A stretch of 28,391 nucleotides of DNA from CAYFUL01 sp964346375 (lineage in GTDB: Bacteria > Bacillota > Clostridia > Tissierellales > Peptoniphilaceae), in the NCBI GenBank assembly GCA_964346375.1, contig CAYFUL010000017.1, positions 1 through 28,391 on the forward strand. Reading direction: 5' to 3'. Position numbers and translations under genes: made by a program. Below are positions 1 through 6,298 of this stretch, one piece after another; positions within the stretch are counted from its first letter, which is position 1, and every line of letters begins with the position of its first letter. Below the pieces are notes generated by a model. It had not been told where the DNA came from, searched no databases, and saw nothing but the letters and a program-made list of their open reading frames with translations.

Positions 1-511
1 CCTATTTATTTTAAGTCATCTTCACTATGACCATGCTGGTAATGTTAAGCTATTTAAAAATACTAAGGCAGGACAGAAAATTTTAATCTCTGAAGCAGAG
101 GCAAAGGAAGCATTTGTTAAGGTAAATCAATTTTCTGACGGTGTTTCTGGAGCATATTTTAGAAATGAAATAATAATGGACGGAATTGCGTATGATCTTC
201 TATGTGAAGAAAAAGAAATTTCTAAGGATATTAAGCTATTTTTACAAGTGGGCCATACTCCAGGGGTAATTGGGATGATAGTAAAAACTGAAAAGAGTGG
301 AAATTTTATCTTTACATCAGATGCAATTTATTCAAGCTTAAATTTTGGACCACCAGTGGTACTCCCTGGACTATGTGTAGACCCAGTTAATTATAAGGAA
401 AATATTAATAGGGTTGCAAAATTAAGGGAAGAGTATGATGCCCAAATTCTATTTAGCCATGATGTGGAATTTTACAATACACTAAAAAAATGTCCGGAGT
501 TTTATGAATAA
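1..511 (+). CDS. Metallo-beta-lactamase-fold hydrolase, lactonase-like (5' end missing)
   Basis: The reading frame is open from base 2, so the gene starts before the window; the first ATG in frame (176) is internal. The translated part opens with LSHLHYDHAGN, the HxHxDH zinc-binding signature. It then shows HTPG (third metal His), SDAIY (bridging Asp) and LFSHDVEFY (last His), in the order and spacing of the AHL-lactonase/AiiA-like branch of the fold. Established for the fold: a two-metal centre that opens ester or lactone rings. The substrate here is not known, and quorum quenching is only a possibility. The stop overlaps the start of the next gene by one base (taATG), so the two are probably co-transcribed and may act on related ester substrates. 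Confident on the fold, not on the substrate. Confidence 0.85.
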   Translation, partial: LFILSHLHYDHAGNVKLFKNTKAGQKILISEAEAKEAFVKVNQFSDGVSGAYFRNEIIMDGIAYDLLCEEKEISKDIKLFLQVGHTPGVIGMIVKTEKSGNFIFTSDAIYSSLNFGPPVVLPGLCVDPVNYKENINRVAKLREEYDAQILFSHDVEFYNTLKKCPEFYE

Positions 512-1158
512 TGATTGTACTTATTATAATACTAATACTTTTGGCATTTGCGATTTATCCCAAATTACACTATAAAAAGAAAAGGTATACATACTTAAAA
601 AATAGGGACGTAGAAAGTGAATTTAGGGAAGAAATTATCTTTGAGGACGAAAATATTAAAGAGCTTTACTTAATTGGCACAGATAATTTTAAAATTCATA
701 CGAAAATTTATAAGGTAGAAAATCCAAGTGCCATTGTGCAAATGATTCATGGGGCAAATGAGCACATGGGTAGGTATGGTAGATTAATTGAAACCCTACT
801 AGAAAACAACTACCTAGTTATTATTTCTGACAATAGGGGACACGGACACTCCGTTGATGAAAATTATCCACCGGGATTTTTTAATGGGATTGAGGAAGTA
901 GTAGACGATAATTATAAAATTTCTAGGTATATTAAAAAGCAATACCCAAATCTTCCCCTATACCTTTATGGACATTCCCTAGGTTCAATTATTTCAAGGC
1001 TGTACTTAAAGGAGTACGACGATGAAATTGAGAAACTTGTACTAACGGGAACACCCAACTACGTAAGTATTGTAGGCATAGGAGTATTTATTGCCCAAAT
1101 CTATAATTTCTACGGCGATACCCATGGATTTTCTCATCTTCTAAAAAAGTTGTACTAG
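511..1158 (+). pseudogene. Alpha/beta hydrolase (monoacylglycerol-lipase-like), N-terminal part before an in-frame TAG
   Basis: This encodes the first 215 residues of a Hydrolase_4 / lysophospholipase-type enzyme. It has an N-terminal hydrophobic segment (residues 1-15, likely membrane anchor or uncleaved signal), the oxyanion-region sequence HGANEHMGRY (80-89), SDNRGHGHS (106-114) and the nucleophile elbow YGHSLGS with Ser156. The frame ends at TAG 1156-1158, just before the cap region. Translation continues in the same frame beyond the stop (GSKINRDWLSYNTENVKNAN) and runs into the downstream open frame, which supplies the missing Asp and His of the triad. The gene is therefore one unit of about 338 codons cut by a single nonsense codon: either a real pseudogene or a sequence error. 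Its start overlaps the upstream hydrolase stop. Confidence 0.75.
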
Positions 1159-1527
1159 GGGAGCAAGATCAATAGAGATTGGCTATCCTACAATACTGAA
1201 AATGTTAAAAATGCAAATAATGATCCACTAATGCAGAAGATGTTTAGAAATGGTGGTTATCTAACGGTCTTTCAAGCAGACTCACAACTAAAAAATTTCA
1301 GCGAGTACCAATGTAAAAATAAGGACTTAAAAATTATATCCCTAACGGGAGAGGACGACCCTGTTACAGGTGGAGAAGAGGGAGTGAAGGATAGTGTTGA
1401 TACTCTAAAAAAAGTTGGCTACAAAAATATAGAGTATAAAACCTATCCCCATATGAAGCATGAAATTTTAAACGAGTTAGACAATGATGTGGTTTATAAG
1501 GATATTATAGATTTCTATGCAAGTTAA
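1159..1527 (+). pseudogene. Alpha/beta hydrolase, C-terminal part after the in-frame TAG
   Basis: This continues the previous entry in the same frame. The first ATG after the stop is at 1231, but similarity to the family cap region (DWLSYNTENV) is already visible from about 1170, so 1231 is not a true start and no ribosome site precedes it. It carries the acid residue in SLTGEDDPVTGG and the catalytic His in PHMKHEIL, placed as expected at the end of a lysophospholipase-type fold. Without the N-terminal half it has no nucleophile and cannot be active alone. It ends at TAA 1525-1527. Confidence 0.7.
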
Positions 1528-1601
1528 TAGACTCACTGGGATAATGTATCCATATTCTGGAATGGTTCGGTAATTTAAATAGTACATTGTACATTTATAA
1601 C

Positions 1602-1778
1602 CCATGGTAGGGTGTCGGGCGTCCCGCCCGACCCGAGGGGAGTGTACATCAGTAAAATAAAATGCATTTGAATACAAAAAGATACAGCGTAGAATTATCG
1701 GTAATGTGGAATAGATTAGAAATAAAATTCGAAGATTTTTTTAACGGGCGGATTAGGGACAATCCGCCCCTACCGTGG
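1602..1778 (+). repeat. MITE-like element R1 with inverted ends CCATGGTAGGG / CCCTACCGTGG
   Basis: The 177-bp element is bounded by 11-bp inverted ends (1602-1612 and 1768-1778, 10 of 11 matching). Next to the left end is GC-rich hairpin A (stem GTCGGGCG 1614-1621, loop TCC, CGCCCGAC 1625-1632). Next to the right end is hairpin B (GGGCGGATT 1746-1754, loop of six, AATCCGCCC 1761-1769). The AT-rich middle holds TACATC and TGTGGAAT words that recur in the other copies. The GC-rich hairpins contrast sharply with the AT-rich surroundings. No coding capacity and no target duplication were seen. Related copies lie at 1859, 4377, 4552, 15998, 25164 and 25421. Confidence 0.75.
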
Positions 1779-1858
1779 TTCTTCGTTGGATGCATGGATT
1801 TCATAGTTGCGGTGAGTTATGATTTTGGAATTTATGCAGTTCATTCATTGTTTGTGAA

Positions 1859-2004
1859 TCATGGTAGGGTGTCGGGCGTCCCCGCCCGACCCGCGGGGAT
1901 AATACATCGGTATCGTAGAATACATATGCATTTTAAATGATACAACGTAATATCATTGGTATTGTGGAATGGGTTGGCAATAGAACACGAACATATTGAA
2001 AAGG
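1859..2004 (+). repeat. Second copy of the MITE-like element (R2), right end missing
   Basis: Same orientation as R1. It has the left end TCATGGTAGGG (1859-1869), hairpin A (GTCGGGCG 1871-1878 / CGCCCGAC 1883-1890, one extra C in the loop), the TACATCGGTAT word and TTGGTATTGTGGAATGG, followed by AATAGAACACG as in the 15998 copy. Where hairpin B should begin (GGGC, about 2001-2004) the sequence switches into the large structured repeat. The right half is therefore lost or displaced by that repeat. Confidence 0.65.
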
Positions 2005-2316
2005 GCTTGAATTTGAAGCATTGAAATTAACACAGATTATGTAAATATTTTATTTTTTTTAAATTTAAGGGGGACCAAAGGGGAGAAATAACGCAGTTTC
2101 TCCCCTTTGGTCCCCCTTAACAACCCCTCCTAACCCCTCTCGCTTACTAAATGAAAGTTTTTTCGGCAAAGGCTAAAAATTCCAAACTCGCCCTACGGGC
2201 TCAGACATGGAATTTTTTTAACGCCTTTACCTCAAAATCAGTGTGGGTTGGAAATGTTATTACAATTACAAAAATTATTATCCTCGAAAATATTTGATTT
2301 TGTATTTTTTATTAAT
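2005..2316 (+). repeat. Large structured intergenic repeat, copy 1 (LR1)
   Basis: About 310 bp with a second copy at 14440-14747 in the same orientation; outer limits are approximate. Stem-loop I is a perfect 24-bp inverted repeat (2065-2088 with 2097-2120) around the loop TAACGCAG, followed by a C-rich tract (CCCCTCCTAACCCCTCTCGC). Stem-loop II pairs GGCAAAGGC with GCCTTTACC and AAAAATTCCA (2175-2184) with TGGAATTTTT (2208-2217), with an inner GCCC-TAC-GGGC hairpin (2190-2200). The 3' part (GTTATTACAATTA...) is also conserved. Compared with copy 2, both arms of the stems changed together. The right end touches the stop codon of the minus-strand peptidase gene. The rest of 1528-2311 is made of this and the two small repeats; I see no gene there. 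Confidence 0.8.
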
Positions 2317-3277
2317 CTTTTCCTATATCCCCAAATATCCCGTATGCACTTTTTGAAGTTCTTGCCCCGTTCATAATTGCCCTTGCCATTACTTCGCTTC
2401 CAAGGGCGTTTAAACTGTCGGAGTTTACATCTACCAGTCCCGATGCCATTGCAAAAATCGTATCTCCATCTGCTGAAGTATGAACTGGTTTTATCGCCTG
2501 AGCATATCCATTATGTCCAATTTCTGCAAGACGATTTGCCTGTGGTTTACTTAGCTTTGCATTTGTAATTATACATCCAATAGTTGTATTTCCAGCAAAT
2601 ACATTTTTATCCACCTCTAAATTTTTTAACATCTCCTTGTAAGTTGAGCGGAATCCATTTTTTTCCTCGTTTAACAGTCCTTTAATAATTTCTCCAGTAT
2701 CAATATCGTAAATATCTCCAAGGGCATTTACTGCAACTATTGCCCCGATTTTTACATTACCTATCTCTACTGCATAGGCGCCTAGTCCAGATTTCATTAG
2801 GTATTCAAGTCCAAGATACTTTCCCACAGTTGCTCCAGTTCCTGCGCCAAAATTTCCGGTGTTGAATTTTCTAATATCTTCTGAATTTATACATGCCTTA
2901 TATCCCATTTCCTTACTAGGGCGAACTTTTGAATTTCCCACTACTAAATCAAATAGACTTGCCCCAACGACAATGGGTACAACTCCAACGCCTACGTTAA
3001 ATCCAATGCCCCTCTCTTCTAAATATTCCATTGCGCCGCTGCCAGCGTCTAGTCCGTAGGCAGAACCTCCTGAAAGCATTACGCAGTGAATTTTTTCAAC
3101 CATCTTTGTTGGATTTAGTAACTCAGTTTCCCGAGTAGCAGGCCCTCCTCCCCGAACAGATACTCCTCCAACAGCACCGTCCTTTGCAATAATTGCAGTG
3201 CAACCTGTAGCGTTAATAGTATCAGTTGCGTTTCCAATATTAAAACCTTCTATATCTAAAGTACTTATCTCTCTCAT
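2312..3277 (-). CDS. P1 family peptidase (S58, DmpA/NylC-type N-terminal-nucleophile hydrolase)
   Basis: The 321-residue protein has family hallmarks: GAVGGVSVRGGGPATRETELL (within 34-54), HCVMLSGGSAYGLDAGSG (64-81), the glycine-rich GNFGAGTGATVGK (141-153) and GNTTIGCIITNA (229-240). Members self-cleave to expose an N-terminal Ser or Thr. Here the sequence is Asn230-Thr231, the arrangement of the NylC/6-aminohexanoate-oligomer hydrolase side of the family rather than the Gly-Ser of DmpA. Predicted activity is aminopeptidase or amide hydrolase in the cytoplasm; the substrate is unknown. The start is fixed by AAAGGGGG shortly upstream (minus strand). It is transcribed divergently from the sdpR-like gene, and its stop abuts the large repeat. 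Confidence 0.88.
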   Translation of the reverse strand: MREISTLDIEGFNIGNATDTINATGCTAIIAKDGAVGGVSVRGGGPATRETELLNPTKMVEKIHCVMLSGGSAYGLDAGSGAMEYLEERGIGFNVGVGVVPIVVGASLFDLVVGNSKVRPSKEMGYKACINSEDIRKFNTGNFGAGTGATVGKYLGLEYLMKSGLGAYAVEIGNVKIGAIVAVNALGDIYDIDTGEIIKGLLNEEKNGFRSTYKEMLKNLEVDKNVFAGNTTIGCIITNAKLSKPQANRLAEIGHNGYAQAIKPVHTSADGDTIFAMASGLVDVNSDSLNALGSEVMARAIMNGARTSKSAYGIFGDIGKD

Positions 3278-3319
3278 TTTATGCCCCCTTTAAAATAATT
3301 CTACTATAAATCCACAGAA

Positions 3320-3347
3320 AACTATTTAGAAAAATTTCGAAATAGTT
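3320..3347. promoter_or_regulatory. 28-bp palindrome upstream of the sdpR-like promoter (candidate operator 1)
   Basis: AACTATTT (3320-3327) is mirrored by AAATAGTT (3340-3347), and the inner GAAA/TTTC also pairs, leaving a single mismatched pair. The palindrome ends two bases before the -35 hexamer. It shares the word ATTTAGAAAA with the second dyad at 3380-3399, which suggests one protein binds both. It also lies in the upstream region of the divergent peptidase gene. Confidence 0.6.
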
Positions 3348-3348
3348 C

Positions 3349-3377
3349 TTGAAATAGGGAGAGGAAAATTATATAAT
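3349..3377 (+). promoter_or_regulatory. Promoter of the sdpR-sdpI-like operon
   Basis: TTGAAA (3349-3354), a 17-bp spacer, then TATAAT (3372-3377): a near-consensus sigma-A promoter. Transcription should start near 3384, inside the downstream dyad. Confidence 0.75.
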
Positions 3378-3379
3378 CC

Positions 3380-3399
3380 ATTTAGAAAATAATCTAAAT
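3380..3399. promoter_or_regulatory. Dyad over the transcription start (candidate operator 2)
   Basis: ATTTAGA (3380-3386) and TCTAAAT (3393-3399) form a perfect dyad around six bases. It lies just after the -10 box, so a repressor bound here would block initiation. This fits autorepression by the ArsR-type protein encoded immediately downstream. Confidence 0.6.
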
Positions 3400-3409
3400 A
3401 GGTGATGTT

Positions 3410-3679
3410 ATGTCGTTAGAAAAAACTTTTAAGGCGCTTTCAGATGAAAGTCGTAGAGAAATTCTATTAATGTTACGAGATGGGCCTTTAAATGCAGGGG
3501 AGATTGCCGATCGTTTTAATATGACTAAGGCTACAGTATCCTACCATCTAAGCATTTTAAAGGAAGCTGATTTAATACTTGAGGAGAAGGAGAAAAACTA
3601 CAGAATTTACAAGTTAAACGCAAGTATTTTTGAATATATTTTATCCTTTTTACTATCTTTTAGGGGAGGTTCTAAATGA
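3410..3679 (+). CDS. ArsR/SdpR-family winged-helix autorepressor
   Basis: The 89-residue protein has LEKTFKALSDESRREILLML (3-22), the typical ArsR first helices, then a helix-turn-helix over GEIADRFNMTKATVSYHLSI (30-49) and a wing region ending near residue 68. The metal-binding cysteines of ArsR are absent, as in the SdpR group. In Bacillus subtilis, SdpR represses sdpRI until the SdpC peptide toxin engages SdpI; no SdpC-like gene is visible here. Start chosen at ATG 3410 with AGGTGAT upstream. The stop overlaps the next start (ATGA), indicating translational coupling. Two dyads flank its promoter. Confidence 0.88.
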   Translation: MSLEKTFKALSDESRREILLMLRDGPLNAGEIADRFNMTKATVSYHLSILKEADLILEEKEKNYRIYKLNASIFEYILSFLLSFRGGSK

Positions 3680-4311
3680 AAAGAAAGAAGTATTTTATAA
3701 TAAGTATGCTATTATTTTTAATTCCATTAATTCTTGGAGCAATATTCTACAATAAATTACCGGCAAAATTACCGGGACATTATGATATTAGTGGAAATGT
3801 AGATAGATATGATTCTAAGGCAATGGTATTATTTGGAATGCCCTTACTGTTAATGGGCGTTACTGCATTTTCATATATAGTTACAAATTTAGACCCTAGA
3901 AGAAAACATCAAGGGGACAGTGTATTAAAGATAGTATTAATTGTAATGCCGGCTCTTAGTATATTTACTTCAATATCCTCAATACTATTTGGATTGGGAA
4001 AGAATATAAATGTTAGCCTTATTATGAGCGTATTAATGGGACTACTTTTTATTGCCCTAGGAAATTATATGCCCAAGACTAAGCGAAACTACACCATTGG
4101 AATTAAAACTCCATGGACACTTTCAAGTGATGAGATTTGGGATAGGACCCATAGACTTACAGGATATTGCTTTATTATTGGTGGTATAGGAATTATTTTT
4201 AACGGACTAAGATTTGGAAATTTATATGTATTTTTCGCCTGTGTTTTTTTAATTGTACTAATTCCTACATTCTATTCTCTGTATCTATTTAAGAAAAGCG
4301 AAAATGAGTAG
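3676..4311 (+). CDS. SdpI-family membrane protein (DUF1648 + SdpI domains)
   Basis: The 211-residue polytopic membrane protein has a first hydrophobic segment at residues 6-25, then LPAKLPGHYDISGNVDRY (28-45), the DUF1648 signature. Further membrane segments follow at about 52-70, 84-105 and 112-130. GNYMPKTKRNYTIGIKTPW (about 129-147) with DEIWDRTHRLTG is the SdpI signature, and two more membrane segments close the protein. In B. subtilis SdpI gives immunity to the SdpC toxin and sequesters SdpR at the membrane. Many genomes, apparently like this one, carry the pair without a toxin gene, so immunity to a neighbour's toxin or envelope-stress sensing is inferred, not shown. It overlaps sdpR by four bases. 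No clear terminator follows; the downstream space is filled with repeats. Confidence 0.85.
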   Translation: MKRKKYFIISMLLFLIPLILGAIFYNKLPAKLPGHYDISGNVDRYDSKAMVLFGMPLLLMGVTAFSYIVTNLDPRRKHQGDSVLKIVLIVMPALSIFTSISSILFGLGKNINVSLIMSVLMGLLFIALGNYMPKTKRNYTIGIKTPWTLSSDEIWDRTHRLTGYCFIIGGIGIIFNGLRFGNLYVFFACVFLIVLIPTFYSLYLFKKSENE

Positions 4312-4376
4312 ATTATTTATTGGAGAGAGTGTAAATTTATCCCTTGCAATTTATCTTTTAGTAGTTGGGATTTTGG

Positions 4377-4472
4377 GATATTTTCATTTGAAGTTGTTAT
4401 TTTAAATTCCAGCGAAATAAAACTCCCACACAGTGAAACGGGGGACCCACGACAATCCGCCTCTACCGAAGG
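4377..4472 (+). repeat. MITE-like element, right-half copy (R3)
   Basis: TTATTTTAAATTCC, a diverged ATAAAA-TTCCACA stretch, GTGAAACGGGG and GACAATCCGCC-CTACC match the reverse complement of 25421-25535 over roughly 90 bp. It ends with CTACC (4463-4467), the right end of the family; the left arm of hairpin B has diverged. The region 4312-4647 contains this copy, R4 and little else; I see no gene in it. Confidence 0.6.
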
Positions 4473-4551
4473 TTGTGAAATAATATTGATTTGTTCAATG
4501 TACGGCTGATTTTTGAATATGGTGTAATTTGGTGTAATTGTTCTAACGTAA

Positions 4552-4640
4552 CCTATGGTCGGTTGCGTCGAGCCCCAGCCCGACCCGCGGAGGCAAGTAC
4601 ATCGGTATGGTGGTACACATTTGTCATAATACAGGGACAT
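4552..4640 (+). repeat. MITE-like element, left-half copy (R4)
   Basis: CCTATGGTCGG, then a degenerate hairpin A (GGTCGG 4557-4562 with CCGACC near 4580-4585), CCGCGGAGG and TACATCGGTATGGTGGTACACAT align with the R2 copy (CCGCGGGGATAATACATCGGTAT). It lacks hairpin B. Confidence 0.5.
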
Positions 4641-4647
4641 ATAAAAT

Positions 4648-4674
4648 AAACTCAGGGTTTCCCTGAGTTTTTTT
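4648..4674. terminator. Bidirectional intrinsic terminator
   Basis: AAACTCAGGG (4648-4657), loop TTT, CCCTGAGTTT (4661-4670), then four T. On the minus strand the stem is followed by TTTATTTT. It lies right after the stop codon of the minus-strand copper-amine-oxidase-N protein gene, which it most likely terminates, and may also stop plus-strand reading from the sdpRI side. Confidence 0.8.
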
Positions 4675-5617
4675 ACCTACTTACTGCGTCTAATAAATTT
4701 TTAATTGTTGGGTCATTTGTTAGATTTTTTGTTTCGTTTGCGTCCTTTACTTCGTTGTACTTTTTAATTTCTTCTCTTGCTTTGTATTCTATTCCAGAGA
4801 TTCCTGCATCTAGTTTATCCTTTACCTCTGTCATTTTTATTGAGAAGTCTGATAATTTTGTTATGGCTTCTGTTGCTGCTGTCTTAGAGCCGTTTAAAAA
4901 TGCCTCCTTGTATTTTAGTACTATATCCTTTAGGATCCCTATACTGTCGATAAAACTACTATGGGCGTCTTTAAATTTATCTGGTACATTTAATGCCTTT
5001 GCCTTTTCCACTAGGGCATCAAATTCCACTACATACTCCTCTAATTTTGCAGTTGCTGATTCTGTTGTATATCCATCTGCATTTTTAAAGAATACATCTC
5101 TTAAATCCCTTGTCTTTGCTGCAAGTTCATTTTGTAGTGCAACAAATTCCTTTACAAATTTTTCCTCTTCTCCATTTAGTGTAGTTGCTAGTGGATTTGT
5201 TGTAATTTTTACTGTTGATGTTTCGTCGTCCCATCCTACATTTAGTCCCATCGTTTCTGAAATAAATCTTACTGGTACAAATGTCCTATCCTCTTTTATA
5301 CTTGGTGCTACGTCTATGGTTTCGGTAGTAGTTTTTCCCTTGTCCTCTACTGTAACTTCTGTACTGCCAATTTTAAGTCCTATGGATTTTTCGTCCTTAG
5401 TTATTTTTACACTTCTATCTCCTTCGTTCCAATCTACCTTGTATCCAAGTGTCTCTGATATAAATCTTACTGGTACTAGTGTACGAGAATTTTCTATAAA
5501 TGGTGCTACGTCTGTCTTAACTTCTTTTCCATCAATGGTAATTTTTATTTCCCTTGCTCCTACTCCTACTGAAAATATTAGTAGTAATGCAAGTGTTAAC
5601 TTTAATATTCTTTTCAT
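4673..5617 (-). CDS. Secreted protein with copper amine oxidase N-terminal domain repeats
   Basis: The 314-residue protein has a signal peptide (residues 1-21, MKRILKLTLALLLIFSVGVG then A). Two copies of the PF07833-type beta unit follow: FIENSRTLVPVRFISETLGY (40-59) with VDWNEGDRSVKIT, and IKEDRTFVPVRFISETMGL (106-124) with VGWDDETSTVKIT. The remaining 150 residues are charged and predicted alpha-helical or coiled-coil, with no motif I recognise. Despite the domain name there is no amine oxidase core; such domains are common in clostridial cell-surface proteins, probably for envelope binding. AAGGAG overlaps the stop of the upstream lipoprotein gene (10-bp gap), so the two form an operon ending at the 4648 terminator. 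Confidence 0.85.
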   Translation of the reverse strand: MKRILKLTLALLLIFSVGVGAREIKITIDGKEVKTDVAPFIENSRTLVPVRFISETLGYKVDWNEGDRSVKITKDEKSIGLKIGSTEVTVEDKGKTTTETIDVAPSIKEDRTFVPVRFISETMGLNVGWDDETSTVKITTNPLATTLNGEEEKFVKEFVALQNELAAKTRDLRDVFFKNADGYTTESATAKLEEYVVEFDALVEKAKALNVPDKFKDAHSSFIDSIGILKDIVLKYKEAFLNGSKTAATEAITKLSDFSIKMTEVKDKLDAGISGIEYKAREEIKKYNEVKDANETKNLTNDPTIKNLLDAVSR

Positions 5618-5627
5618 TTTTATCTCC

Positions 5628-6188
5628 TTACTTATTTTCCTCTTGTGCCTTTGCCCTTGCCTGGGCGTCCTTTATTTTTTGTGCTTCTGCTCTTTTTCCT
5701 TCAAAGGTCTCCTCAATATACTTTAGTGTTGAATCCTCTCCCTGTGCAACTTCCATAAAGGAGTTATCATTTGTCGGTACAATTTCTCCGTTTGGGGAGT
5801 TTTTATAGAATACTATGTACTCTGTATTTGACCTTAAACTCTTTGGAAGTTCTATTACCAATGTAGATAGATCTGATTTATAATCCTCTAGAAATTTTAC
5901 ATCTCTTCCTGCATCTGATTCTATTACTCGTACCCTTGAAATATAGTCGGAATTTTCTATTAACTCTGAAACAATTTCCCTTGTACTTGCATTTTCTGCT
6001 CCTACTTCCGTTTCTTCAATATTATCTTCTTCCGCTACCTCTTTTGTATTTATAGTTGTATTTTCCTCTGGTGGATTTGTATCTTCTACTGGTGGCGTTG
6101 TACTTGGAGCTTGTGCAGTTTTTACTTTATCTTTTCCACAGGCTGTAAGTAAAGTTAACATCAGTACTATTAACAGCAGTCTTTTCAT
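5628..6188 (-). CDS. Predicted lipoprotein of unknown function
   Basis: The 186-residue protein has a lipoprotein signal: MKRLLLIVLMLTLLTAC with the lipobox LLTAC and Cys17 as the lipidated residue. A low-complexity acidic, Pro/Thr-rich linker follows (about 20-68). A globular part (about 70-165) contains SDYISRVRVIES and NTEYIVFYKNSPNGEIVPT, reminiscent of small beta-barrel domains in clostridial lipoproteins, though I cannot name the family. The C-terminus is a charged helix (KRAEAQKIKDAQARAKAQEE). The start is supported by AGAGGTGA upstream. It is first gene of a two-gene minus-strand unit with the copper-amine-oxidase-N protein, suggesting a joint role at the cell surface. Confidence 0.75.
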   Translation of the reverse strand: MKRLLLIVLMLTLLTACGKDKVKTAQAPSTTPPVEDTNPPEENTTINTKEVAEEDNIEETEVGAENASTREIVSELIENSDYISRVRVIESDAGRDVKFLEDYKSDLSTLVIELPKSLRSNTEYIVFYKNSPNGEIVPTNDNSFMEVAQGEDSTLKYIEETFEGKRAEAQKIKDAQARAKAQEENK

Positions 6189-6212
6189 ATTTCACCTCTT
6201 TATTTTTTTATT

Positions 6213-6221
6213 ATTATACCA
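6213..6221 (-). promoter_or_regulatory. Extended -10 promoter of the lipoprotein operon
   Basis: On the minus strand, TGG followed by TATAAT (6218 down to 6213) gives an extended -10 element. No good -35 is seen at 16-18 bp. The start codon is at 6188, with AGAGGTGA in between. It is divergent from the cca promoter, about 70 bp away. Confidence 0.55.
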
Positions 6222-6280
6222 TATTTTCAACTATTTACATATTTTGCACCATATAAATAGAGATGTTGTTCCTAAAAGTA

Positions 6281-6289
6281 TGTTATAAT
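6281..6289 (+). promoter_or_regulatory. Extended -10 promoter of cca, very close to the start codon
   Basis: TGT followed by TATAAT (6284-6289) gives an extended -10. The initiator ATG chosen for cca is at 6299, nine bases after the -10 box. The transcript would therefore have a leader of only about 2-4 nucleotides and no Shine-Dalgarno sequence. Confidence 0.55.
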
Positions 6290-6298
6290 GTTTTTGAA

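Noticed and set aside
1156..1158. TAG as pyrrolysine, or general stop-codon reassignment
   Set aside because: TAG, TAA and TGA each end several intact genes here (for example 4309, 9812, 7622), and two of the three internal stops are TAA, which neither pyrrolysine nor selenocysteine uses.
1477..1940. Open frames in the 1.5-1.9 kb intergenic region (66 and 92 codons)
   Set aside because: They run through the GC-rich hairpins of the repeats, have no ribosome sites and no family resemblance.
1602..2120. CRISPR array, suggested by repeated GC-rich units
   Set aside because: Units are imperfect, unevenly spaced and dispersed over the whole window, with no spacer regularity and no cas genes.
3676..4311. 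Complete SdpC toxin-immunity system
   Set aside because: No SdpA, SdpB or SdpC-like gene is present nearby; only the immunity/regulator pair.
4317..4640. 107-codon minus-strand open frame
   Set aside because: Made of two repeat copies; no plausible start context or protein features.
4755..5726. Long (323-codon) plus-strand open frame opposite the copper-amine-oxidase-N gene
   Set aside because: Ser/Phe-rich translation with no start signal, exactly antisense to two well-supported genes; an effect of their codon use.
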